Source of the DNA: Sternotherus odoratus
Lineage: Eukaryota > Chordata > Testudines > Kinosternidae
DNA length: 64,000 bases
Direction of reading: 5' to 3'
Assembly: GCA_032164245.1 (NCBI GenBank)
Contig: JAVMKO010000001.1
Location: 248,629,644 to 248,693,643, forward strand
Each line of letters starts with the position of its first letter. The stretch's first letter is position 1. This document shows, in pieces, positions 55,200 to 64,000 of the stretch. The position numbers and the translations under genes were made by a program. The notes beneath the pieces were generated by a model, which worked only from the letters and a program-made list of their open reading frames with translations, ran no database searches and was not told the DNA's origin.

Positions 55200-55460
55200 A
55201 CCCCGTGTCGCAAACAACATGAATGCCCCTGTTAGCAGTTCCCACTCTCCAGATGCCCAGCTCTGAAGGCAGTGCAGAAGTAAGGGTGAAACGGTATGGT
55301 ACTGATCCATTAGTACTTCTGCACTACTGCTGGCGGCAGCATTGCCTTCAGAGCTGGGCAGCCAGAGAGCTTTTAAGTGAGGTGAAACATGGGGTACATA
55401 ATATAAATCAGACTCCTGAAAGGGGTACAGAAGTCTGGAAAGGTTGAGAACCACTGTCCT
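55200..55460. mobile_element. hAT-like fragment with palindromic interior
   Basis: The right end 'ggttgagaaccactg' is hAT-like. Inside, 'ccagctctgaaggcagtgca' and its inverse 'attgccttcagagctgggca' form arms, with 'gtacttctgcact' also inverted. The same interior appears at about 57085-57260. Confidence 0.55.
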
Positions 55461-56699
55461 AAGACAAGTTATATAGTAGATAACTTTGGAATCAACTGTG
55501 AAATATACATTTTGAGCCAGCCAGATCCTGTACTCATTGAAGTCAAAGGCAAAATTTCTAAATGACTTTAAAATGAACAGGATTTGGCCATTTCTGATTA
55601 TTAACAACTGTGTTTATATACAAAACTGAATTTGTTAAAGGGAGGGAATACAGACTCTTTGGTTTGTTTTTAGAGTGGAATAAGACAGGGAGAATGGAAC
55701 TATTTCCCTAGCATCAAGAAACCTAATTAGGGAGGAGATGTCATGTGCTATACCTTTAGGAAATCCAACAGCTGGGTCTTCATTTCTCAGGGGACACACT
55801 GTCTTTTGTAGTATTTCCTAATTAATAAATTACAATTACATGCTAACAAAGAGTGTAGTTTAAAGCACTCAATCCTTCTCTTCCAAATCAGGAAACCCAA
55901 GATTGTACAAACATGAGAACCTCCCCAACTTCTAAGTTAAATTCCCCATGAGAATAAACACAGCTCTAAATAAAGGGCATATACTCATCTGAGTTTTCTT
56001 AACAGAAGCCACATATATGAATATATTTTTAAAAATATGTGTTAATTTTTTCAACCTTAACATTATTTATTTTGTAAAGCACCTATAGTATTTAGGAGGT
56101 TCTCCATGTATCCTCAGAATACACATACAGATTGCAGCAGTGCAACAACTCTAGGTTGCCTCTCAATGTTTCTAATATTTAATCTTGAGGAACTATTTCT
56201 AATCTCCCTTACCCTTTATTTCTTGGCCTCTCTTTTGAGAAAATGCGAGTGCCAATAGTGTCAGTCATATGCTCCCTCACATTGGCCACCTAACACCCTG
56301 TTTACTGATATTCAAAAAGAAGGATACAGCAGAAAAAGTAAAGTAGTTTAAACCTTCTCCAATAGATAAATTAATACTTTTTCATTAAGATGAAATTATA
56401 TTTTGTTTGAACTTTCTCTAACCAAGGAACAGCAATACCAATTTCCAAGCATCACAGTCCAGACACTATGAGCTAGTGTGCCAGGCCTACAGACTTGAAT
56501 TTTTCTATTAATGAAAAAAAGCAGATATATTAAACAGCAGCTGTTCCAAATTAAGGTAAATGAACAAACTCAGACACATCCTGCCCTGTGGAGTGCTAAA
56601 GATACTCCAGAACTTTAACAATACTTTGCAGTTCTGAAACTTTCTTTCATCCAATGACAAAGCATTCTGCAAACATTTAAACCTGCACAGTACTGTACA

Positions 56700-56838
56700 A
56701 CAAATAAAACGGTCTCCATTTTTACAAATGAGGAAATGGAAGGGAAGGGTTGTTAAGCCAGTCACTCAAGGTCACACCTCTTTGTGATCTTCAGTGACTG
56801 GCTTAGCAACCCTGCCCTTCCATTTCTCCATTTGTAAA
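56700..56838. repeat. MIR-like sequence folded into a hairpin
   Basis: Positions 56721-56766 ('tttacaaatgaggaaatgga', 'agccagtcact') are a near reverse complement of 56793-56838, with a 26-bp spacer containing 'caaggtcacacctctttg'. The left arm plus spacer resembles the core of MIR SINEs. Confidence 0.6.
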
Positions 56839-56839
56839 T

Positions 56840-57676
56840 CAGCAGTTCTCAAACTATGGGGTGGGCCCCACATGGGAGAATCAGGAATGTGTCAAGGGAG
56901 GCATGAGCTCTGTTTTTTTTCTTTTTTCTTAAAGAATTTTGACCATTAGCCATAGATGGCTGGGGCTTGTGCAGAAGGGCTGTGAACACACGGGCTGCAG
57001 GGACAAAAGGGACAGCTGGAGTCCTACCACCTGGGCTTGGGCACTCCTTCCCTCATCCTCCCCTTTCCTCATCCTCCAATCCCTCACATGGAAACGGTGA
57101 GGCTCTGGCTGTCAGCTCCGGGGTGGCAGCAGCAGCGCAGAAATAAGGGCGGCAATGGGGCACTAAGTCTACTGCGAAAAGTGATGACAAACATAACGTC
57201 TCATATCGCCTTCTTTACTTCTGTGCTGCTGCTGGCATGGTGCTGTGTCTTCAGAGGCACCCGGTTGGCAGTGACTTCTTTCCGCTCTTCCTTCAGCGGT
57301 AGATGTATTTGAGAGTTGAAAGGAGCATATAAACAACTAGAGCGGGGTTTCTCAAACTGGGGGCTGCGACCCCCCGGGGGCTCCTGAGCGCTCCCAGGGG
57401 GGGTTGTGAGCTCCTGCCGCTGCCGAAAAGCCGCCAAATTGATTAGTTCCGCATTCGGCGGCTTTTCAGTGGACATACCGAGCACTCTCGGAAGTGCTCA
57501 GCTTGTCCGCCGAAAATAGCAGCCAAATGCATAACTAATCAATTCGGCAGCTTTTCAGCGGACATACAAGGGTCCGCTGCGCCCCCTAAGAAGAGTCACA
57601 GTTCTCAAAAGCTTGAGAACCGCTGAACTAGAGACACAAAGAAAGGTGGCCCGATCAAATAAGTTTGAGAACCACT
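56840..57676. mobile_element. hAT-like element(s), interrupted by a second copy
   Basis: Starts 'cagcagttctcaaactatgg' and ends 'aagtttgagaaccactg', with a palindromic interior related to 55200-55460. The copy at 57343-57625 is inserted within it. Flanking 8-mers do not match, so the two ends may come from separate elements. Confidence 0.5.
57343..57625. mobile_element. hAT-like non-autonomous element (nested)
   Basis: A perfect 8-bp duplication AACTAGAG lies at 57335-57342 and 57626-57633. Ends 'cggggtttctcaaactgggg' and 'agcttgagaaccgctg'. The interior 'ccgaaaagccgccaaat' relates it to 34319-34610. Confidence 0.85.
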
Positions 57677-59589
57677 GCACTAGACACATTCCTTAGAAAG
57701 CTAGCATACAAGATTTATTCTTCAATTGATAATAAATCATAATTCCGCATAACATGAAGAGCAATTATCTGTCACCACTGATAGATAACTAGGTTCTTAT
57801 AAGTTTCAGCTTTTACTTTAGTTTTTACTAGATCATTAAAAATACATTTATTGGAGTTTATCTTTTAGCTTTTAAAATCTTTATTAAATCAAAAATGGTT
57901 AACTGTATTTACATCTCACAAAGATTGTGATAAGGCATAAAGCAGAGTGCTCTAAAAAATGTAAACCATGGATACATCAACATTACACACACATTAAAGA
58001 ATCGTATTATTTTTCTTACTTGGAAGGATCAGGTGCTTGTACCTAGGAAAGAACCTTCTCTCCCTACTATGGGCATCTGTCGTCCAGAGCCCCCCAACAT
58101 CATCAACACTCTCATGGACAAACAAAGAAATATATGATTCTAAAGAGACTGAACATAAATATGCTGCATATTTTTAAAAACAAGAAAAAAATAGTTCTAA
58201 AAACAAGTTACTTAGTTACTTTACTTCCCAAATTTTTCATTACCTATCAACACATTATGGTAGATGTCATACTGAGTAGGCAAACAACAGTACCCAAAAA
58301 CATATGCTATAGCAGCAAACTATTAGATACATTTGAACTAATGAAATAAAAGTAGCTGGGGCAAAATTAAGTTTTGTAATATGACACCATTTAAAATGTT
58401 AGACCAGTGTCTCCACTACTACACCATTTTTTTTACGGAGTTGAGAGTTTAATCATAAAAGTAAAAACTGATCAAGACTTGTCATTACTGAGTGTCTTAG
58501 CCGGAAAGTGTTTAATAAAGAAACTAAGTTTGAAACAGAATCTGTGCAGCTTCTGTCAAGTTGGCATAAGAATAGTAAAAGACAAAAACATCTTTGCAGA
58601 TGGATAATTGTGCATCTTTTCCTGCATCAATCCAGAATATGGATTTATATCTATACTTTGGGAAAGAAGTTGAAAATAATCTTGCTTTTCCTCAACCCCA
58701 ACAGAGCTCTACACAAGGGCATTTGGTAAACTTGTACCATGTTATATAACTAGAACTGTCACAGTCCATAGTGTTATGCATTTGATATGAATTATAGACC
58801 TATGACTGCAACAGTAATAAAATGTTTATCAAATTATGCCCTGATCCTCCAAAGGGATTAATGGAGGTGGACTCTTACAACTGATCAGTGAACCACTGAC
58901 ATTAGTGGGACAAGAAGTTACACATATTGGAACCAAGCTTTAATATACGTTTGAAATAGATTTTTAGATATTACATCAATCAGACTACAATAGTACGTAG
59001 TTTTATGACAGATTGTTATAAAATGAGAAACAGAATGTAGATATTAAAAAAAAAAAAACAGATTTTTTTTTTGTTTATATTAGAGCAGGGGTTCCCAAAC
59101 TTGGTTCGCGGCTTGTTCAGAACACTATGAGCCTAATCCCAAAACCACTCAAGTCCACGAGACTTCAGCCTGGTCTTCACTACAAAGTTAGGTCGATGTA
59201 CGACAGCTTACATTGACTTAACTGTGCATGTGTCTCACTTAAATTTGGCTCCTTCCAATGTAAGTGTCTCACTGTGCCAACTTAATAACACCACCTCCCC
59301 GAGTGACGTAGAGTCACGGCCGATGTAGTTAGGTCAACACATCAAGAGTACAGACACTGCATTACTACCTACAGTGACCATTACTGGCCTCCAACAGCTG
59401 TACCACAATACCCTACACTGAGCTCTCTGTTTAACACTGTGAACTCTGTTGCGCAGGGGTCACATAGACTAGAAGTCCTCCTTATCTTTAAAGCTCTGAA
59501 ATTTTTTTAAATTGCTTTTCCTGATTTCCCAGCTTGGTGAGTACACCTCACAGCTTTCCAGTCCATTGTTGAGTGCAACTGTTCAGCTG

Positions 59590-61162
59590 ACCATGCATCT
59601 CCAGTATCTACAATGGTGATCCAGTATCTCCTGGGTACTCTAGGCAGGAGCGTGTCTGGACACTCTCCACACACACTCCTGCCTAGAGTACCCAGGAGAT
59701 ATTGGATCTCCTGGGCCTGTGGGGAGATGCTGCTGCACAGGCTCAGCTCTGAACCAGACATTGAAACATGGACATTTCTACAAGCGATTGCTCGTGCGAT
59801 GCAGAAGGTCTATGACAGGGATCAGCAGCAGTGCCACATGAAAGTAAAGGAGCTGTAGCAAGCACAAGAACGCCAAGGGGGGCAACAATTCATCCACGGT
59901 CACAGACCTGCCACTTATACAAAAAGCTGCATGCTATCCTCAGTGGAGACCCCATCAACACCCGCAACAGCATCATGGACACTACCAAGGAGTTCAAGTC
60001 ACAGGCCCCTGCTATAATCAGTAAGGAGGAGTATGGGAAATAGGCAACCGTGAGATCCAGCAGTGCAACGAGCCAAGATCTGTTTTTGACTCCACCTCAG
60101 TCTAGTCAGTACTGCAAGTTGAGTATAGGAGAGCCCAATGCAGAGAAAGGAATCTCCAGGAAGTATGCAGTTTATTTTGAAATTACAGAGGTGGCACCCC
60201 AAAGTAGCAAGATACATATGTTGATTGACTCCTCTTGACTTGTACTAGAAGAGGTGGTAGAACAACCGAGAGAGAGTTGCTATCCGCTTTCTAGTCTCCT
60301 CCAATGTTAGACAGTGAAAGTAACGGGAATCAGTTTATGTATGTATACTGGGATGCCCTGTGAATCCTCCATAGAGATCTCGATGAAACTTTTCAAGGAG
60401 GTAGTCTGCAATCCTCTGCTGAAAGTTTCTGGGGAAGGCTGCCTTATTTCTCCTGCCACAGTAGGACACTTTCCCATGCCATTCAGCTATAACTTCAGCA
60501 GACTCCACTGCAGTACATAGGATAGCAGCATACAGACCTGGCGCGGCATTGGGATCCCAGTACAAGTTGTGCTCTTAATGCCTCTGTTACCCTCAGGAGT
60601 GAAATATCAGCTAAAATCACCACCGCCTATAGAGAACTGTGCCAGTATTCAGTTCTGTTGCCTTCCACGACTAGAAACATGAAATGAGCTACTTCCTCCT
60701 CATTTCCTCAACTTGCGAGGCCACACCCACCATAGCTGTGCTATGACTGGTGCCATACGTAATAGATCCCAAGCAAAAAGTAAGAATGTAGTACTTATAA
60801 CTTGTGTGGAGCAAGGGGAGTGAATTCACTCAGCATCGTAAGTTTTGATTTCTGTTGTGAATACACTGACAATGGTACCTCTGTGTGTTATATCTGCAGC
60901 TGCTGCCACTGCGGCTTACAGGGTCTCCTCCTCTACACATGTGGAATGCATGAGCCAAATGCAGAGGAGAAAGAAGAGGACTCAGGACAACATGATCCAG
61001 GAGATTCTGCAAGCCAGTGGTGCATCAGAGAACAAGTACATGGTCTATAGGATCACCACTGTAGATACTGGAGAAAGATACAGTGGAGAGGCGAAAGGTG
61101 AAGGAAAAGGAGAGGGACATACTGTAGGAGATGTTTGCACTTCTCAAGCAGCAAACCCTTGA
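59590..61162 (+). pseudogene. Harbinger SANT/Myb-like gene, degraded
   Basis: The first exon region (about 59590-60050) has the SANT blocks 'ARAMQKVYDRDQQQCHMKVK' and, in another frame, 'CHLYKKLHAILSGDPI', parallel to 'RDAQQCCIKIKEL' and 'CRFYNELNQIMGG' of the intact copy. Stops and frame changes break it, and an inverted duplication at 59621-59705 scrambles its start. The second exon begins after 'gtgtgttatatctgcag' near 60899 and has the basic 'QRRKKRTQDNMIQEILQAS' block that corresponds to 'RKRKKKTCDDMFNQLLHNS'. Confidence 0.72.
60335..60630 (-). pseudogene. Relative of the small antisense Harbinger ORF
   Basis: The minus-strand frame from 60565 to 60335 contains 'EWHGKVSYCGRRNKAAFPRN' and 'IADYLLEKF', aligning with the ORF at 13510-13800. 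A 5' portion in another frame (about 60570-60630) has 'ADISLLRVTEALRAQ', aligning with 'NDITLLRISRRDRER', so one frameshift separates them. It lies between the two SANT exons on the opposite strand, as in the intact element. Confidence 0.55.
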
Positions 61163-61377
61163 AACAGATTCTGGTGGACCTGTAGGTTCAACAATCCCTC
61201 TAAAGCCCATTGAGAACATAATAATATTGAGAACTCAATAACCTCCCTATAGTCACCCTCTCCCATCCCCACCCCCAACATTTCACGTGACATCAGGGGT
61301 CAGCGTTCTGCCCTTACCACTCCACTCCAGGAGACATTAAAGACAAGCACAGCTTCACATACACCAACTGTGACTTT

Positions 61378-62126
61378 GGGTACGTCTTCACTACAGCAGT
61401 AGGTCAATTTCCCTTAAGTCGATTTTCTAAAGTCTACTTCAGAAAATCGACTTAGTGTGTCCCCACAAAGGACAGCAGGTCGACAGTGGTCGACAGTGTC
61501 TGTCCTTCAACTTTTGCAGGGGTCGACATAGCCCGCATTGCACTGTGGGTAGGTAGCCCACAGTGCTGGGAGTGCCGGACCCACCCGCCCACCCGAGCAG
61601 CCCCGCGAACCCCCCCGCCCGCCTGAGCAGCCCTGCGCCGGACCCCCCCCCCGCCTGCCCGAGCAGCTCCGCGGGCCCCCCCGCCCGCCCGAGCAGCCCC
61701 GCGCTGGCTCCCCCCCCGCTTGGGGGGGGTTCGCGGGGCTGCTCGGGCGGGCGGGGGCGGGGGTGGTGGTCTGCGGAACTGCTCGGGCGGACGGGGGGGT
61801 CCGGCGCGGGGCTGCTCTGGCGGGCGGGGGGTTTCAAGGAGCTGCTCGGGCGGGGGGAGCCGGCGGGGGGCTGCTCGGGCGGGTGGGGGGGGGTCCGCGG
61901 GGCTGCTTGGAAGGTCGGATGCTTAACGTCACATGCCTCCTCACTAGCCCACAATCGACCTAGAGAGGTCGATTTCAGCGCTACTCCTCTCGTTAGGGAG
62001 GAGTACCAAAGTCGATTTTAAGGTCCCTTTAAATCGACTTTAAGGGCATGCATGTGAGGACGGGTACAGGCTTAAATCGACTTTAGCTTGATAAAGTCGA
62101 CTTTAAGCCCTAGTGGGGACCTGCCC
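61378..62126. mobile_element. Harbinger-type MITE with GC-rich palindromic core
   Basis: The 749-bp copy starts 'gggtacgtcttcactacagc' and ends 'agtggggacctgccc', flanked by TTT on both sides (61375-61377, 62127-62129), perhaps a variant of the usual TWA site. The GC-rich core (about 61565-61910) is palindromic and repeats 'gctgctcgggcggg'. Its flanks match the MITE at 6031-6730 throughout. It is inserted in the degenerate Harbinger. Confidence 0.85.
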
Positions 62127-63059
62127 TTTCACAGGTCAGTGTATGTATAACCTGAAATGAACATGACTGTTTTTTCTCTTTCTTAAGTTCTTTTCACTTA
62201 ATTTATTAAGTTTAAGTTTTACATGTTTTTAATGAATTGCCTGGTTAATGTCACAGAACCAAATTCTATTTTTTGGAACATAATTCATCTTTATTAGTTC
62301 ACAACATATGCTGGCTAGTGCTGAGCAGTTCTGAAAACAAACAATTAATGCTGAGCTGTGCAGGCTCTATGCTCCTGTCAGAGATGGTGGACAGTGAAAG
62401 TGGCCACTTGGGTTTGTGGAATTTTGAAAAGATGACATGAACATTATGGGATGCAGATGAAATTATGAGATGGAAAACAGTGAATTATGGGAAGTTGATC
62501 CCATACACCCAGTCACCCTTGTGAGACTTGTATCACCCCATCAGGCATTGCAAAATCTTCCCAAGATACACTGTGATGGATAGTAGTGAGTTGCAGAGTG
62601 GGTTACCTACCCAGGGTGCACTGCACTTTGCATCAATACAAGCACTCCTGGTGAGTGTGCACACTGCTGACACAAGGAGCTAAGTACGCACACACACAAG
62701 CAATTAATTAACTGAGGCAGTTGTATGTCAGTGTAGCTTAGGTCAACATAAGTTTGCGGTGTAGACATGGCTTTTATATTTATTTCTATGGTCTTTAGCC
62801 TCTTTTCCTGTTATAAACATTGAGCGCTTTGTGAATAGTCAGTACTATTCATGGAAAAATGTTTCACTGTTGCTTCTTTTGTGAAACTCGGTGGAAAACA
62901 GGTGGTTCCTAAAGCTCAAAAATGCATATGAATCAGTTACACAACCTTAGAGCATGAAAATTGTATTAATACACACAGCAGTTCCCACTTTATAAGCCCA
63001 ACCACATGCAATTAGTCCCAAGGGAAAAAAAAAAAAAAGAGAAAAACATGATACCAATA

Positions 63060-63429
63060 CAGGCGTACCGCGTCTTACTCAAGGGTTCCGTTCCGGGGAC
63101 TTCGCGTATAGCCAAAATTGCGTATAGTCAAACAGTCATTGCGATCCCGCCACAGGTGGGCTGCCGGCTGCGGCCCCGGTCCCCGCCGTGAGTGGGCTGC
63201 CAGCTGGGGCCCCAGCGGCGGAGTGCCAGCCCCAGTGGCGGTGGGCGGGCTACGGAGCTGCTGATCCTGGCCCCCTGCCGCAGGCTGCCGGGCTTCCGGC
63301 CCCGACCCCTGAGGCGGGCGGGCTGCCGGCCCTGACAGCTCGTGGGGTATTTTGGGGGGGGCGGGGGTTGGCCAGTTGCGTAAAGTTAAATTCACGTATG
63401 TTAAATATGCATAAAATGCGACTGGCCTG
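63060..63429. mobile_element. Tigger-like element with GC-rich core
   Basis: TA flanks it at 63058-63059 and 63430-63431. The ends begin 'caggcgtaccgcgtcttac' and, inverted, 'caggccagtcgcattttat', so only the outermost bases pair well. The core (about 63160-63340) is GC-rich and shares a module with 41264-41817. Confidence 0.68.
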
Positions 63430-64000
63430 TAAACTTATTTCTAACGCTCAAAACTACAGGCTAACTTACCAGGGTAGCAAGTAAAAACAGAACTTTATAC
63501 ACAATAAACTAATGAAAAATGAATAACCGTGTACTAATTCTTATCTAAAATTGAATTATATATGAATAAACACTCTCCAGTCCCCCTGGAAATCCTCTTC
63601 TACTTCTGTTATGTCTCAATAATCCTGAAATTCCTTGATGAGCCTTCCAGAAGATTTGCTTAGCCAAATCACATCCTAGAAATACATTTTTCACTCGTGA
63701 CCCTTCAGGAAGACCTGAGCAACCTGGGACTCCACACCTTTACTAGAGTCCTACTAGGCACTCCAATTTCGTCCCACATGAAATCCCATGTCCACCGACT
63801 GGCAGCATAAACTCTCTGCTTGAGGCTATTCTTATAAAAACTTGGTCAGTTCAGTAAAGCTTGCAAGAGCCTGGTTTCTTCGGAGATGCTGCACCGTTGC
63901 CATTCAGTGCTCTCCCGCACGGGGCTAAAGCTCCAAATGTCAATCACATACACTCACAGGTTCATGATTATTAACTTATATAGCCCTTATGGCTTTGTCA

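Larger units (their letters stand above)
59172..62773. mobile_element. Degenerate Harbinger element lacking a transposase
   Basis: Imperfect termini: 'agcctggtcttcactacaaa' at the left and, inverted, 'agccatgtctacaccgcaaa' at the right. Internal order is SANT exon 1, an antisense ORF remnant, SANT exon 2, then a nested MITE. This matches the first half of 12420-16740, but no transposase sequence is present between 61160 and 62773. Target duplication was not identified. Confidence 0.65.
53593..64000 (-). other. ELF1: ELF1 5' intron or upstream sequence
   Basis: No further coding exon is seen. It carries hAT copies, a MIR-like hairpin, a second Harbinger, a MITE and a Tigger-like element, listed separately. 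The stretches 53830-54810, 55465-56690, 57690-59080, 62775-63050 and 63435-64000 show no gene or repeat I can support. I did not find a CpG-island promoter, so the first exon is probably beyond the window. Confidence 0.7.

Noticed and set aside
61439..62021. ORFs of up to 171 codons on both strands
   Set aside because: They cross the GC-rich core of a MITE and read its palindrome in several frames.

Overview
This is vertebrate nuclear DNA, most likely from a cryptodiran turtle. The reasons are one intron-rich gene whose product is clearly the ETS-family transcription factor ELF1, and a repeat load typical of turtles: tRNA-derived SINEs carrying the block 'gtggcaccttaaagactaac', CR1 LINEs, a DIRS-type tyrosine-recombinase retrotransposon, PIF/Harbinger elements and their MITEs, and many short hAT and Tigger-like elements. 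The organism call rests on repeat families I recognise, not on a database search.

Layout. 1-5380: a minus-strand DIRS retrotransposon with three long overlapping ORFs (gag-like, reverse transcriptase/RNase H, tyrosine recombinase) and its terminal/internal inverted repeats at 1-306; its gag 5' end is lost against a GC-rich palindrome. 5355-6730: Harbinger MITE material with GC-rich palindromic cores. About 6870-53592: ELF1 on the minus strand. Its 3' UTR is at the left and eight coding exons lie at 7951-8569, 26874-27344, 29286-29478, 30571-30654, 35428-35592, 36264-36371, 43244-43418 and 53521-53592. All splice phases agree and the product is 628 residues. The 5' non-coding exon(s) and promoter were not located and probably lie right of the window. 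53593-64000: upstream ELF1 sequence with no coding exon, dominated by repeats.

The largest ELF1 intron (8570-26873) carries a 4321-bp Harbinger element (12420-16740) bounded by TAA target duplications. It has a spliced, open SANT/Myb gene on the plus strand and a DDE transposase on the minus strand with all three catalytic acids but two frameshifts. It also has a 96-codon ORF on the minus strand inside the intron of the SANT gene. A second, older Harbinger element (about 59172-62773) has lost its transposase but keeps the SANT exons and, at the same place and orientation, a relative of the small ORF. The two copies differ with a pattern of synonymous third-position changes and conservative replacements on the minus strand, and the intact copy has its own AATAAA 57 nt after the stop. 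This possible third Harbinger protein is the most interesting signal here.

Other structure worth noting: SINE palindromes with target-site duplications (19984-20611 and 46824-47060), GC-rich palindromic cores shared among MITEs, a GC-rich module shared by two Tigger-like elements with different termini, nested hAT elements, and an iterated CGGCACCG motif in the DIRS gag.
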